Shown: one piece after another, positions 33,146 through 43,194 of the stretch | Numbering within the stretch: the first letter of the stretch is position 1 | Layout of the letters: the number at the start of each line of letters is the position of its first letter | Assembly: GCA_030377945.1 (NCBI GenBank) | Contig: JAUCGD010000008.1 | Span: forward strand, 1-43,200 | Direction: 5' to 3' | From: Desulfobacterales bacterium HSG17 | Lineage (GTDB): Bacteria > Desulfobacterota > Desulfobacteria > Desulfobacterales > Desulfococcaceae | Length of the DNA: 43,200 nucleotides | The notes under the pieces: generated by a model | The model's input: the letters and a program-made list of their open reading frames with translations, nothing else | Databases searched by the model: none | What the model was told of the DNA's origin: nothing | Translations under genes and position numbers: made by a program

Positions 33146-34599
33146 AAAAAAATACTGTCTCTATTCTTATAAAAATCTGGCTCAGCATAAGTATCCTTAT
33201 TGCAGGATATGTTTTTTCAATATTATTAATCCGAAACACAGGAATCAGGGTAAAAAATGAACTTAACAGAATTTCAACAACTCTTTTTCCTGCTGCAACA
33301 ATAAGTCAGAATGCCCTGGCAGCTTTTCAAAGACAGCTTCAGTTTTATGAAGATGCTATTATGACAGGTGAAGCTGAAGTTCTTGAAAAAGCTGAAAAAG
33401 AGTCTCTTAAAATAAGGGCTGACTTAGAAAGTATAATCCTTTTGAAAATGCTTTCGGAAAACAATATAAAAAAAACGGAAAATTTAATTGACAGGCTTGT
33501 TGTTTTCACCAAAACTGCTTCGGAAATATACGGGCAGTTTGTATCGGAAGAAGCAGGAGATCTAAATGATGAAGCCTATGAAAAGCTTGACAGACTTTCA
33601 AAGGACAGGGAGGAAATCTCTGCAAAAATGTCTTCTTTTACAAAAGTTTTTTCTTCTGATTTACAAATAAAAATTGAATATAGTGTGGATTCTCTCCATC
33701 TCCAGGAGCATTTTAACCAGATAACATTTATCTGTGTTCTTATAATATCAATATTCATGGTCTGGCTTTGTATTCAGAGAGCTATTATCCGGCCTGTTAT
33801 GTACACAATAAACAAGTTAAGAAAGGTTACTGAAAAGGTTGCGGCTTTTTCAGTACAGGTTTCCTCAAACAGCAGTTCCCTGGCTAAAGGCGCGTCAGAT
33901 CAGGCTGAAAGCCTTGAACTGACATCTGCTTCAATGGAAGAACTGGCAGGAATGGCAAGGCAGAATACAGGTAATGCCAAACTAAGCAAAACCATGATTT
34001 TAGATGCTGTTACCATTGTATCCCGCGTTAAAACCAATATGTCTGAAATGACAGATGCTGTTGAAAATATACTGGATTCAGCACAGGAAACTTCCCAGGT
34101 TATAAAATTAATTAATGAGATTGCTTTTCAGACAAATCTTCTGGCTTTGAATGCATCAGTTGAAGCTGCACATGCTGGGGACGCAGGAAAAGGGTTTGCA
34201 GTTGTTGCGCAGGAGGTTAGAAATCTTGCTGCCAGGGTTGCTGCTTCAGCAAAAAGTACAGATGAAATGATTGTAAATACCATTGAATCTGTGAATAAAG
34301 GCAGTAAGCTTGCAGAATTAACTAATAATGATTTTCAGAAAAATGTCAGTATTTTAGATAAAATTACTAAACTTACAGAAAAAGTTGTGGATGCCTCAGG
34401 CGAGCAGGTTCTTGGAATTGAAAAAGTGAATGAATCTGTTGCCCGGATTGACAGTGTTATCCATAAAAATAATAATAATGCTAAAGAATCTGCCCAGGCT
34501 TCTCATGAGCTTAAGCAGCAGGTTGATATTATGACTGATATTGTAGATCAACTTACAAAACTGGTAAAAGGGAGAAAAGGTGCAGAAAATATTAATTAA
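33142..34599 (+). CDS. Methyl-accepting chemotaxis protein
   Basis: 485 residues. TM1 at 8-30, a periplasmic helical domain of about 160 residues (four-helix-bundle type), TM2 at 194-211, then a short linker where a HAMP domain would be and a cytoplasmic coiled coil. The signalling tip [20 protein letters not shown] (324-343), [20 protein letters not shown] is intact, so it should engage CheA/CheW. No CheR-docking pentapeptide is seen. Sits between a flavin reductase gene (4-base overlap) and a porin-like gene (12 bases), which suggests that it senses a small molecule handled by this operon. Confidence 0.95.
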   Translation: MKKNTVSILIKIWLSISILIAGYVFSILLIRNTGIRVKNELNRISTTLFPAATISQNALAAFQRQLQFYEDAIMTGEAEVLEKAEKESLKIRADLESIILLKMLSENNIKKTENLIDRLVVFTKTASEIYGQFVSEEAGDLNDEAYEKLDRLSKDREEISAKMSSFTKVFSSDLQIKIEYSVDSLHLQEHFNQITFICVLIISIFMVWLCIQRAIIRPVMYTINKLRKVTEKVAAFSVQVSSNSSSLAKGASDQAESLELTSASMEELAGMARQNTGNAKLSKTMILDAVTIVSRVKTNMSEMTDAVENILDSAQETSQVIKLINEIAFQTNLLALNASVEAAHAGDAGKGFAVVAQEVRNLAARVAASAKSTDEMIVNTIESVNKGSKLAELTNNDFQKNVSILDKITKLTEKVVDASGEQVLGIEKVNESVARIDSVIHKNNNNAKESAQASHELKQQVDIMTDIVDQLTKLVKGRKGAENIN

Positions 34600-34611
34600 A
34601 AAGGAGGCAAT

Positions 34612-35820
34612 ATGAAAAAAAGATTTATCCTGCTGCCTGTTATATTTCTGGTCTTGATAACAGGGAAAAGTCAGGGCGCTGAATTGGGAGGAATTGATAT
34701 TCACGGTTTTATATCCCAGGGATATTTGAAATCCGATGATAATAATTTCCTGGCTGAAACTGAAGACGGTTCCTTTCAATTTAATGAAATCGGTATTAAT
34801 TTTGGCAGGCAGTTAACAGACAAACTCCATTTGGGACTTCAGCTTTTTGCAAGGGATCAGGGGAAAATTGGCAATGACGAAATAGTTGTTGACTGGGCAT
34901 ATGCTGATTATCACTGGAAAGACTGGATGGGAATAAGGGCCGGAATTATGAGGGTTGCTCACGGCCTTTATAATGAAACAAGGGATATTGATATGCTGCG
35001 TACAAGCATTTTACTCCCCCAGAGTATATATACGGAAACCCAGCGGGATGCTTACAGTCGTATGCAGGGAGCCGGGTTATACGGTGAAATAATTCTCAAT
35101 GCCTTTGGCAGTCTTTCATATCAGATGGCAATAGGAACAATAAATGTTGATGAAGACGGAGGTATTGCCAGGCAGATTGAAGACAATTCAATGGGAAATG
35201 TCGAAAATATTGATGTAGGTGTTTTTTACAATGGTTCTCTTCAGTGGAATTCTCCTTTTGAAGGATTTCGCGTAGGGGTTACAGGGGTAAAAACAACAGA
35301 CATGGAAACCAAAATTCAAATGGATCTTGTAATGGGTCCTCCAGGTACTCCGTCAACAAGTATGACAGTTGTAAGCGATACCCCTGTTTTTGAAACTGCT
35401 GTTTTTTCAGCAGAATACACCTGGAATGACTTAATGCTTTCATTAGAGTATATGTACATGCATGTTGAAAATGTTATAGAAGGCATTACCCCTGTAATGG
35501 AGCAGACCCCTGAAGGCTATTATGCAAGGGCTTCCTATCGTTTCTCAGACTGGTTTGAACTTGGTACGTATTATTCTGTATTTTATATAGATAAAGATGA
35601 CAGGGACGGAGAGAATTATACAGCAATGGGACAGCCTGATTATAGGGCATGGTTAAAAGACTGGGCGCTGTCTGCAAAATTTGACATAAATGAATTCTGG
35701 ACAGCTAAGATGGAAATACACAGAATGAACGGAGCAGCCCTGCAATTTTCAATGGATAATCCTGATGGCAATGATGAAGACTGGTATTTAATGGCAGCCA
35801 AACTTACGTTTAGCTTTTAA
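34612..35820 (+). CDS. Outer-membrane beta-barrel (porin-like) protein
   Basis: 402 residues. A signal peptide (1-23, cut probably after SQGA) precedes IDIHGFISQGYLKS, a typical porin start. Alternating amphipathic strands run throughout and the chain ends in KLTFSF, a terminal Phe as read by the BAM machinery. It resembles uncharacterised porins found next to small PstS-like proteins in Desulfobacterota. RBS AAGGAGG lies 6 bases before the ATG. Substrate unknown. Confidence 0.85.
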   Translation: MKKRFILLPVIFLVLITGKSQGAELGGIDIHGFISQGYLKSDDNNFLAETEDGSFQFNEIGINFGRQLTDKLHLGLQLFARDQGKIGNDEIVVDWAYADYHWKDWMGIRAGIMRVAHGLYNETRDIDMLRTSILLPQSIYTETQRDAYSRMQGAGLYGEIILNAFGSLSYQMAIGTINVDEDGGIARQIEDNSMGNVENIDVGVFYNGSLQWNSPFEGFRVGVTGVKTTDMETKIQMDLVMGPPGTPSTSMTVVSDTPVFETAVFSAEYTWNDLMLSLEYMYMHVENVIEGITPVMEQTPEGYYARASYRFSDWFELGTYYSVFYIDKDDRDGENYTAMGQPDYRAWLKDWALSAKFDINEFWTAKMEIHRMNGAALQFSMDNPDGNDEDWYLMAAKLTFSF

Positions 35821-35879
35821 ATTATAAAAAAATACTTTTTTACCATAAAATCATCTTCAGATTTAGGGAGAATATAATC

Positions 35880-36344
35880 ATGAAAATATTAAAAAAAGCA
35901 GGTGCAGAAATCCGATCGGAATTATGGCTGGTGCTGGTAATAGTCTTTACATTAAATTATTTACTATTATTCTCAAACTCAGTTTTTGCTGAAAATATAA
36001 TTATTATCTGCAACAAAGATGTTTCTGAAACCGCTCTTGATAAAACTGATATAATTAAAATTTTTCTTGGGAAAAAAACCGAATGGCAGGACAGTCAAAA
36101 GATTAACTTTGCCATTATGAGAAATGATAGTCTTCATAAAGCATTTTTAAAACAACACATTGGAAAAACCAAGTCTCAATTTAGAAATTACTGGAGAAAA
36201 AAGGTTTTTACAGGAAAAGGCCGTGCCCCAAAGAAGCTTGATTCTTCAGAACTAATGGTTCAATTTGTAGCAAAAACCAGCGGGGCTGTGGGGTATATCT
36301 CGGAAGAGTCATTGCACAGCAGTGTGAAGAAGTTGTCTAAATGA
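35880..36344 (+). CDS. Small PstS-like periplasmic substrate-binding protein
   Basis: 154 residues. Basic N-terminus and one hydrophobic segment (17-36) ending SVFAEN form a signal peptide or anchor. The mature part shows NKDVSETALDKTDIIKIFLGKKTEW, FAIMRNDSLHKAFL and KTSGAVGYISEES, the pattern of half-size phosphate-type binding proteins. It lacks an ABC transporter beside it, so a role as a ligand-binding partner of the chemoreceptor or porin is more likely than transport. It is 59 bases downstream of the porin gene and its stop codon touches a strong hairpin. Confidence 0.85.
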   Translation: MKILKKAGAEIRSELWLVLVIVFTLNYLLLFSNSVFAENIIIICNKDVSETALDKTDIIKIFLGKKTEWQDSQKINFAIMRNDSLHKAFLKQHIGKTKSQFRNYWRKKVFTGKGRAPKKLDSSELMVQFVAKTSGAVGYISEESLHSSVKKLSK

Positions 36345-36381
36345 GCTTGCAGCGGGGGAATAAATCCCCTTGCTGCAAGCT
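36344..36381. repeat. 38-nt stem-loop repeat after the PstS-like gene
   Basis: Outer 10-bp perfect stem agcttgcagc/gctgcaagct (36344-36353 and 36372-36381), inner gggga/tcccc with loop ataaa. No T-run follows, so it is either a weak terminator or a REP-like repeat. Its inner core ggggaataaatcccc resembles the hairpin at about 20917-20942. Confidence 0.75.
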
Positions 36382-36707
36382 AATCGCCTCATCAAAAATT
36401 TCATGACATCTAGATTATATGCAAAAACTTAACCGGAAATTACTGATAAGATTCCATTTTTTATAGTTAAGGAAGGTTAAGCAGTATAAGTATCTTGATC
36501 TATAATGTTTTTTATGTTCTTAGTAAAGAAATATGAAAAGTATCCTGAAAATGATCTGTCTGTTCCGGCTGATATAAGTAAATTATATGAAATAATTCAA
36601 CTGATGTTTTTAATTGACATCATTGTCAGGGGCTGACATATTATTTTTAATTGTATATAATACATTTTATTAAAAATTCAAGCTGATTACTATTTGGGAT
36701 TTTTATT
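36382..36707. other. Intergenic stretch, possible 43-codon ORF
   Basis: No recognisable gene. A plus-strand open frame at 36505-36636 encodes 43 residues (start MFFMFLVKKYEKYPEND) with no RBS and no known relative. It may be a fragment of a larger lost gene. A short inverted repeat tgacat…(tgtca) lies at about 36615-36640. Confidence 0.25.
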
Positions 36708-37103
36708 ATGATTCGAAATATTATTTTTATTTTATTTTTTTTATCTTTTCTGATAACCGCTGGGTGCGGTTTTTTTGTTGCAGGAGCAATGACAGGAGCT
36801 GGTATTTTTTCATATATGGACGGTGAATTGACACGTTCATACCAGTCAGATTTCAATACCACTGTCAAGGCTTGTACCAAGGCTCTTAAAACAAATAACC
36901 TGACACTTAAAGGAAAACAGCTTGAGGGCCTGTCTGCTGAAATAAGCAGTGAATATTATAATGGAAAACCTGTCACCATAACAATCTTGAGGGCTGAAAG
37001 CAATATTTCCAGGGTATCTGTTCGCTCCGGTATTGTAGGAGTCTGGGATAAAAATTTTTCAGAACAGATTCATGTCAGCATTGCCCACTATCTTCAACAA
37101 TAA
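36708..37103 (+). CDS. DUF3568-type lipoprotein
   Basis: 131 residues. Signal peptide with lipobox ITAGC (Cys20), so a lipid-anchored periplasmic protein. A glycine-rich segment FFVAGAMTGAGIFSY follows, then DGELTRSYQSDFNTTVKACTKAL and a beta-rich C-terminal half, the pattern of the small DUF3568 lipoproteins of Desulfobacterota. Function unknown. Its 3' end overlaps the tilS start by 32 bases. Confidence 0.85.
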   Translation: MIRNIIFILFFLSFLITAGCGFFVAGAMTGAGIFSYMDGELTRSYQSDFNTTVKACTKALKTNNLTLKGKQLEGLSAEISSEYYNGKPVTITILRAESNISRVSVRSGIVGVWDKNFSEQIHVSIAHYLQQ

Positions 37104-38529
37104 TTTCCTTAAAGCTGTTTCCAGGACAATTAGCAAATACAGAATGCTTCAGCCTCATGATTCCGTTCTTATGGGAGTTTCAGGCGGACCAGACTCCATA
37201 GCCCTTGTTAATGTTCTCATACATCTGTCTTCACAATTTTCTCTAAATCTGGGAATTGCCCACCTTAACCACTGTCTCAGGGGAAAAAATTCGGATAATG
37301 ATGCCAAGTTTGTATCTGAACTTGGCAGCAAACTTGAACTTCCCTGCTTTATTGATAAAAAAGATGTAAAACACTTTCAAAAACAACATAAATTATCCCT
37401 GGAAGAAGCTGGGCGCCAGGTTCGGTATGATTTTTTTGAAAAAACTGCAAAAAGATACGGGTACAATAAAATTGCCCTGGGACATCATGCTGATGATAAT
37501 GCAGAACTGGTTTTAATGTATCTGATTCGGGGGAGCGGCCCCCTGGGTCTTTCTGGTATCAGGCCGGTTCGGGATAACAGATATATCCGCCCGTTAATAC
37601 ATCATGCCCGATCAGAGATTATGGAATTTCTTGAATCCAATGCACTGTCTTATGTTACAGATATGACAAATAATGATACCAAATATCTCAGAAACCGTAT
37701 CCGCCATGATCTTATCCCTTTGTTAAAAGCTTCCTATAATCCTCAAATTTCTTGTACTGTTAACAGGCTGTCTTCTATTATAAGAGATGAGGAAATATGG
37801 CTTGAAGAAATAATAAATCCTGTTTTCAATCGTTGTGTTAAATCGGAAAAAAAGGGACAAATAGAGATTTACATTTCAGAGCTGGATAAAATACCGGATT
37901 CTGCAAAACGCAGGGTAATCAGAAAAGCAATTGAAAAGGTAAAAGGCAGCCTGCGGCGTATTACATTTTCCCATATTGAAGATATACTGAGGCTGCTGCA
38001 AAAAAATGAAGGGGTAAAAGCACTTGACCTGCCTGATCAGATAAGGGTTAAAAAAATCAGAAGGATCCTTATTATTCAAAAAGAAAAAAACAGCCTTCGC
38101 GCCCTTCATTTTAATGCTGAGCAGGATAATGTTAAACCTTATAAGTATATAATACAAAAATCCGGGAACCTGACCATAGACGAGACTGGCATGTCCATGA
38201 AGTTTTCAGTTTTGGAAATGCCTTTTATGGAAGATCCTGTGAATGCCGGGCAAAATCAGGCATTTTTTGATATGGATATTGTCAATTTTCCTCTGATTAT
38301 CAGAAATTTCAGGCATGGAGACCGATTTACACCAATGGGCATGACCGGGACTCAAAAAGTTAAGAAATTTTTCATTAATAATAAAATTTCTGCAAGAGAT
38401 CGGGCCAGATGCCCCATACTTGTCTGCCAGGATAAAATCATATGGGTTGCAGGTTTCAGGATTAATGAATTGGTAAAAATAACACAGGCAACACGAAAGG
38501 TACTAAAGGCAGAACTTTTGCTTGCCTAA
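37072..38529 (+). CDS. tilS: tRNA(Ile)-lysidine synthase
   Basis: 485 residues. N-type ATP pyrophosphatase signature VSGGPDSIAL (36-45), then AHLNHCLRG, GHHADDNAEL and YIRPLIH, followed by the linker domain and a C-terminal TilS domain (IRNFRHGDRFTPMGM onward). It adds lysine to C34 of tRNA-Ile(CAU) so that it reads AUA, and is essential in bacteria. Start is an ATG inside the preceding lipoprotein gene, in another frame; no clear RBS was seen. The tilS-ftsH order is conserved widely. Confidence 0.96.
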   Translation: MSALPTIFNNNFLKAVSRTISKYRMLQPHDSVLMGVSGGPDSIALVNVLIHLSSQFSLNLGIAHLNHCLRGKNSDNDAKFVSELGSKLELPCFIDKKDVKHFQKQHKLSLEEAGRQVRYDFFEKTAKRYGYNKIALGHHADDNAELVLMYLIRGSGPLGLSGIRPVRDNRYIRPLIHHARSEIMEFLESNALSYVTDMTNNDTKYLRNRIRHDLIPLLKASYNPQISCTVNRLSSIIRDEEIWLEEIINPVFNRCVKSEKKGQIEIYISELDKIPDSAKRRVIRKAIEKVKGSLRRITFSHIEDILRLLQKNEGVKALDLPDQIRVKKIRRILIIQKEKNSLRALHFNAEQDNVKPYKYIIQKSGNLTIDETGMSMKFSVLEMPFMEDPVNAGQNQAFFDMDIVNFPLIIRNFRHGDRFTPMGMTGTQKVKKFFINNKISARDRARCPILVCQDKIIWVAGFRINELVKITQATRKVLKAELLLA

Positions 38530-38613
38530 TTTTTAAAGATGGTTAATATTATAAGCTAATATAGTTTAATATAATAATTTAATATAATAATTTTTTTCAG
38601 GAGGTAGTATTCC

Positions 38614-40470
38614 TTGAACCCGTTTTACAAAAATCTGGCATTGTGGCTGGTCATTACTCTGATGATGATAATGCTCTATAACCTTTTTAATCAGCAGACT
38701 GTAACCGAAACCAGTGTCAGCTATACAGAATTCATGAGTATGGTAGATTCCGGGGCTGTTGCAGAGGTTGTTATCCAGGGACAAGATCTTGTTGTCACCG
38801 ATACCAGCCGAAAACGTTTTAAAATATATGCTCCAAGAGACAATGATCTTATCAGAAGGCTGGAGCAAAAAGGCGTAATCATAAAAGCCAAACCTCCTGC
38901 TGAATCTCCCTGGTATATGTCGCTTCTGGTATCATGGTTTCCCATGATGGTGCTTATCGGTGTATGGATATTTTTTATGAAGCAGATGCAGTCCGGGGGC
39001 GGAAAAGCCATGTCTTTTGGCAAAAGCCGCGCCAGGCTCATGTCTGAAAATTCGGAAAAAATAACCTTTGAGGATGTGGCAGGAATAGACGAGGCAAAAG
39101 AAGAACTTGGCGAAATAGTTGAATTTTTACGAGACCCCAAGAAATTTACCCGCCTTGGAGGCAGAATCCCCAAAGGAGTTCTTCTTATGGGCCCTCCGGG
39201 AACAGGTAAAACCCTTCTTGGCCGTGCCATTGCAGGTGAGGCCGGGGTTCCTTTTTTCAGCATAAGCGGGTCGGATTTTGTTGAAATGTTTGTTGGCGTG
39301 GGAGCTTCCAGGGTACGTGATCTTTTTGTCCAGGGTAAAAAAAATGCTCCCTGCATAATTTTCATAGATGAAATTGATGCAGTTGGCCGCCATAGAGGAG
39401 CAGGTCTGGGCGGAGGACATGATGAACGAGAGCAGACCCTGAACCAGCTTCTTGTTGAAATGGACGGATTTGAATCCAATGAAGGGGTTATTCTTGTAGC
39501 AGCAACCAACCGGCCTGATGTTCTTGACCCTGCCCTTATGCGTCCGGGCAGATTTGACAGGCAGGTTGTGGTTTCTCTGCCTGATGTAAAAGGCCGTGAA
39601 AAAATATTAAAGGTTCACATGAAAAAAACCCCGGTAGCCACTGATGTAACAACTCTTACACTTGCAAAGGGAACTCCGGGATTTTCCGGGGCTGATCTGG
39701 AAAACCTTGTAAACGAGGCAGCACTTCTTGCAGCTAAGCGTGATAAAGACAAGGTTGACATGATCGACTTTGAAGATGCCAAAGACAAGGTATATATGGG
39801 CCTTGAACGTAAATCCATGGTACTTTCCGAAGAAGACCGCAAGGTGACAGCCTACCATGAGGGAGGTCATGCCCTTGTTGCCCGATTCCTTCCAGGAACT
39901 GATCCTGTAAACAAGATAACAATTATTCCAAGGGGCAGGGCATTGGGTTTAACATGGTATCTGCCTGATGAAAAATATACTGTATTCAAAGAGCAGTATG
40001 AAAACACTCTTGCATATACTCTTGGAGGCAGGGCTGCTGAAGAGATTATCTTTAAAAAGATAACAGCAGGTGCATCCAATGATATAAAACAGGCAACCCA
40101 GCTTGCAGAAAATATGGTCAGGGTATGGGGTATGAGTGAACTGCTCGGGCCTGTGTCTTATGCCAAAGGAGATGAGCAGGTTTTTCTTGGCAGGGAAATA
40201 GCCCAGCGCCGGGATCATTCTAATGATATTGCTGAAAAAATAGATCAGGAAATCACCAAATTGATCCATGAAGCACATCAAAAAGCTTTGGAAATTTTAA
40301 AGGATAATATTGATGTTTTACATAAACTGACCGAAGTTCTTCTGGAAAAAGAAACAATAATGGGGGCTGATCTTGATGATCTGATTATGTCCATGAGACC
40401 GGAAATGAAACTTTCCCAAAATAATTCTGATGAAGATGAAAATCAGGAAAATGAATTAAAAAGTAAATAG
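38614..40470 (+). CDS. ftsH: ATP-dependent zinc metalloprotease FtsH
   Basis: 618 residues starting at TTG 38614, chosen because GGAGG sits about 10 bases upstream and the first TM follows at once. TM1 9-25, periplasmic FtsH extracellular domain (30-95), TM2 ~103-121. AAA+ module: Walker A GPPGTGKT (193-200), Walker [11 protein letters not shown], second region of homology [12 protein letters not shown]. Zinc site HEGGH (415-419; most family members have HEAGH) with third ligand Asp490. The C-terminal tail is acidic. It degrades membrane and regulatory proteins at the inner membrane. Confidence 0.98.
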   Translation: MNPFYKNLALWLVITLMMIMLYNLFNQQTVTETSVSYTEFMSMVDSGAVAEVVIQGQDLVVTDTSRKRFKIYAPRDNDLIRRLEQKGVIIKAKPPAESPWYMSLLVSWFPMMVLIGVWIFFMKQMQSGGGKAMSFGKSRARLMSENSEKITFEDVAGIDEAKEELGEIVEFLRDPKKFTRLGGRIPKGVLLMGPPGTGKTLLGRAIAGEAGVPFFSISGSDFVEMFVGVGASRVRDLFVQGKKNAPCIIFIDEIDAVGRHRGAGLGGGHDEREQTLNQLLVEMDGFESNEGVILVAATNRPDVLDPALMRPGRFDRQVVVSLPDVKGREKILKVHMKKTPVATDVTTLTLAKGTPGFSGADLENLVNEAALLAAKRDKDKVDMIDFEDAKDKVYMGLERKSMVLSEEDRKVTAYHEGGHALVARFLPGTDPVNKITIIPRGRALGLTWYLPDEKYTVFKEQYENTLAYTLGGRAAEEIIFKKITAGASNDIKQATQLAENMVRVWGMSELLGPVSYAKGDEQVFLGREIAQRRDHSNDIAEKIDQEITKLIHEAHQKALEILKDNIDVLHKLTEVLLEKETIMGADLDDLIMSMRPEMKLSQNNSDEDENQENELKSK

Positions 40471-40518
40471 ATCAAAATAAATAGATCAAAATAATATAGA
40501 TCAAAATAATATAAATCA
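40466..40518. repeat. Tandem 'atagatcaaaataat' repeats between ftsH and folP
   Basis: Three to four copies of a roughly 15-base A/T-rich unit fill the whole gap between the two genes (starting in the last codons of ftsH). No promoter or terminator element is visible within them. Confidence 0.8.
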
Positions 40519-41400
40519 ATGAGGAAAAAATATAAAATCCAATGGAATAATCACAGCCTTGATCTGGGAACCGGAACATGTGTTATGGGCATAGTAAATA
40601 TTACCCCTGATTCTTTTTCTGATGGAGGTTATTTTTTTAATACGGATCTTGCTGCTGCACAGGCAGAAGAAATGGCAGCAGCAGGAGCGGGTATAATTGA
40701 TATTGGCGGAGAATCCACACGCCCCTTTTCAGATGCAGTATCTTCACAGGAAGAAAATGACAGGGTTTTGCCTGTTATTGAAAAACTGGCTAAAAGTATT
40801 TCAATTCCTATTTCCATAGATACAAACAAGGCAGATGTAGCTAAAAATGCACTTAAAGCAGGAGCGTCCATTATAAATGATGTTTCTGCCCTGGGCATGG
40901 CCCCTGAAATGGCAGATGTTGCAGCAGTCCATGATGTTCCTGTAATTTTAATGCACATGAAGGGCAAACCCAAAACAATGCAGGTATCTCCTGAATATGA
41001 TGACCTTATTGGAGATATTAAATCCTTTTTTGAGGATGTTGTTGACCATGCTGTTAAAAGCGGAATTTCAAGATCAAAGATTATCATTGATCCGGGTATT
41101 GGATTTGGCAAAACCATTGAACATAACCTTAGTCTGATTAACAGGCTTGATGAGTTTGAATCCCTTGACCTGCCTTTATTAGTCGGTTCTTCCAGAAAAG
41201 CATTTATACGAAATATTTTAAAAATTCCGGGAGTCAAAGACATTGACCCGATGCTGGCGGAAGTTGAAACAGGAACCCAGGCAAGTGTTGCAGCCTCTGT
41301 TATGCGCGGGGCACATATTGTAAGAGTTCATAATGTTGCCAATACCTGTGCAACTGTTAAAATTATTGATGCTGTCATGAACGAGCAATACTTATTATAG
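40519..41400 (+). CDS. folP: Dihydropteroate synthase
   Basis: 293 residues. GIVNITPDSFSDGG (24-37), DIGGESTRPFS, ISIDTNKADV, INDVSAL, VILMHMKGKP, IIDPGIGFGK and LPLLVGSSRKAF are the DHPS loops binding the pterin pyrophosphate and p-aminobenzoate. It makes dihydropteroate in folate synthesis. The ATG at 40519 directly follows the repeat tract and has no good RBS. It may be read with ftsH. Confidence 0.97.
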   Translation: MRKKYKIQWNNHSLDLGTGTCVMGIVNITPDSFSDGGYFFNTDLAAAQAEEMAAAGAGIIDIGGESTRPFSDAVSSQEENDRVLPVIEKLAKSISIPISIDTNKADVAKNALKAGASIINDVSALGMAPEMADVAAVHDVPVILMHMKGKPKTMQVSPEYDDLIGDIKSFFEDVVDHAVKSGISRSKIIIDPGIGFGKTIEHNLSLINRLDEFESLDLPLLVGSSRKAFIRNILKIPGVKDIDPMLAEVETGTQASVAASVMRGAHIVRVHNVANTCATVKIIDAVMNEQYLL

Positions 41401-41416
41401 CTTAGGAAGGTATTGA

Positions 41417-42208
41417 ATGGACATTAGAATTTTTTTGGGAAATTTTAAGAAATTATCTTGTATATTATTAACAATATTTCTTTTCTCATGCGCTCCCGCT
41501 GTTAATAAAGAAGAAATACTCAAAAATCAGGCCACAGCTATCAGGGAAGTTGGGGTAGCCTATATGCAGGATTCAAATTTTTCAGCAGCATTGCGGGAAT
41601 TGCTCAAAGCAGAGTCGGTTTATCCAAATGACCCTGATCTTCAAAATAATTTGGGGCTGGCGTATATGGCAAAAAAGAAGGTAGATATTGCAATTACTCA
41701 TTTTAAAAAGGCAATTACAATTGATCCCAATTATACTGCTGCTAGAAATAACCTGGGAGCAGCTTATCTTGTCCAGGAAAATTGGGATACTGCCATTGCA
41801 ACATTTTTAAAGGTCAATGAAGACCTCCTGTTTACAACCCCTCATTTTCCCATGACTAACCTGGGATGGGCTTATTATAATAAGGGACAATTTGATATTG
41901 CTGAAAAATACTATAAAGAGGCTCTGGAACATCAGCCAAAATATGTTATTGCATTAAGGGGACTTGCCCGCACCTATACTGCCAAAAGTAATTTCAAGGA
42001 GGCTTTGGGCACTCTGGATACTGCCCTGGATATTGCCCCTCGGTTTCCGCCTTTATATATGGATCTTGCTGAATTATACACTGCCTCATCCAACCACAAG
42101 CAAGCAGTTGAAACCTATAAAAAGGTTATAGCATTGTTTCCTGACACAGAATATTCCAAAAAAGCAAAGATAAAAACCGGAGAGCTGTATCTTAATTCAG
42201 GATACTAA
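41417..42208 (+). CDS. TPR lipoprotein, PilF/NlpI-like
   Basis: 263 residues. Signal peptide with lipobox FLFSC (Cys25), then five to six tetratricopeptide repeats (for example NNLGLAYMAKKKVDIAITHF, NNLGAAYLVQENWDTAI, TNLGWAYYNKGQFDIAEKYY). PilF/PilW proteins of this form help assemble type IV pilus secretins, and other TPR lipoproteins act in envelope maintenance; the context does not decide. RBS GGAAGG before the ATG, 16 bases after folP. Confidence 0.88.
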   Translation: MDIRIFLGNFKKLSCILLTIFLFSCAPAVNKEEILKNQATAIREVGVAYMQDSNFSAALRELLKAESVYPNDPDLQNNLGLAYMAKKKVDIAITHFKKAITIDPNYTAARNNLGAAYLVQENWDTAIATFLKVNEDLLFTTPHFPMTNLGWAYYNKGQFDIAEKYYKEALEHQPKYVIALRGLARTYTAKSNFKEALGTLDTALDIAPRFPPLYMDLAELYTASSNHKQAVETYKKVIALFPDTEYSKKAKIKTGELYLNSGY

Positions 42209-43042
42209 TTAGCGTTTTACCGCAAGACCCTGAACAATACTGAGCCTTTCTTCCTCAAAATTTTTTGACATATTAATAACCTTGTCTTTTGCAGTATCCC
42301 CCATTAAAATATGAAGTCCCAGGGGCGGAGGCCCGGATTTCTGCACCTTGTCAGCAGCTATTTTAAAGCTGGCTGCTGAATCCTGGGTTTTATCTATCCA
42401 TTTTCTAACTTTAAACCCTGCATCTGCCATGATATTTTTTGCGTATTCCTGGCTTACAAGAGAACTTATGGAGCCGTCTTCATCCCAGGGAACCGGATAA
42501 TAAGGCTTTCTCATGCCGCTGCCCAGAAATACATCATGAAAAAGCAAGGAGCCTTTTGAATTAAGTGTTCTGAAAATTTCTTTATAGAATTTATGTTTAC
42601 CTTTTAGATTCATCTGTACATGTTCTGTCCATACAAGATCAAAAGAGCCTGAATCAAAAGGAAGTTCCAGGGCATTGCCCTGTTTAAAACTTACTTGTTC
42701 AGACATGCCAACAAGATTGGCCAGATGAGTTGCAGCATCCATATATTCCTGTATCAAGTCTGTCCCAACAACTTGACAGGCATATGTCCTTGCAATATAC
42801 CGGGCAGACCCCCCAAGCCCGCACCCAACATCAAGCACCTTCATTCCAGGCTGAAATTGAAAAAGCCCGGCAAGCTCCATAGTGGATATTTTGCCGCGGG
42901 TATGAAATTCATCAACAGGGCTTAAATCTTCGGGCTTTAAATTATTTATATCTTTGCCCTTGGCTTTCAGACCTTGTAAAATGGAATTCATTATCCCGCC
43001 AATACCATAATGTTTGTCTATTTCCTCAATTTTATCACTCAT
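42209..43042 (-). CDS. Class I SAM-dependent methyltransferase
   Basis: 277 residues. Motif I VLDVGCGLGGSARY (69-82), motif II CQVVGTDL, motif III LPFDSGSFDLVWTEHVQMN, and FYKEIFRTLNSKGSLLFHDVF. The arrangement resembles glycine/sarcosine N-methyltransferases and tocopherol-type enzymes, but the substrate cannot be read from the sequence. Convergent with the TPR gene with no gap between stops. Its upstream region (43043-43200) has a 26-bp duplication. Confidence 0.88.
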   Translation of the reverse strand: MSDKIEEIDKHYGIGGIMNSILQGLKAKGKDINNLKPEDLSPVDEFHTRGKISTMELAGLFQFQPGMKVLDVGCGLGGSARYIARTYACQVVGTDLIQEYMDAATHLANLVGMSEQVSFKQGNALELPFDSGSFDLVWTEHVQMNLKGKHKFYKEIFRTLNSKGSLLFHDVFLGSGMRKPYYPVPWDEDGSISSLVSQEYAKNIMADAGFKVRKWIDKTQDSAASFKIAADKVQKSGPPPLGLHILMGDTAKDKVINMSKNFEEERLSIVQGLAVKR

Positions 43043-43139
43043 TACAATCTCTCTTTTTTTTTAAATTTTTGAAGCGCAGATAATCATGATGCCCTCTCTG
43101 ACGCATAAATCCGGCCTTTTTAATTTCCATTGAAAAAGG

Positions 43140-43194
43140 AAAGCATTGACTCTTTTATTATATTAAAAGCATTGACTCTTTTATTATATTAAAA
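43140..43194. repeat. 26-bp direct tandem duplication
   Basis: Two perfect copies of a 26-base unit (starting aaagcattgactctttta) run head to tail, from 43140 to 43191, with the match extending three further bases. A/T-rich, upstream of the methyltransferase gene; function unknown. The window ends just after it. Confidence 0.9.

Noticed and set aside
38721..39509. Long minus-strand open frame inside ftsH (and similar ones in folP and glnS)
   Set aside because: It is the shadow of a strongly conserved gene, has low-complexity Ser/Pro-rich content and no RBS.
38614..40470. HEGGH instead of HEAGH in FtsH as a sign of inactivity
   Set aside because: Both zinc-binding His and the catalytic Glu are kept, the third ligand Asp490 is present, and Gly at this place should be tolerated.
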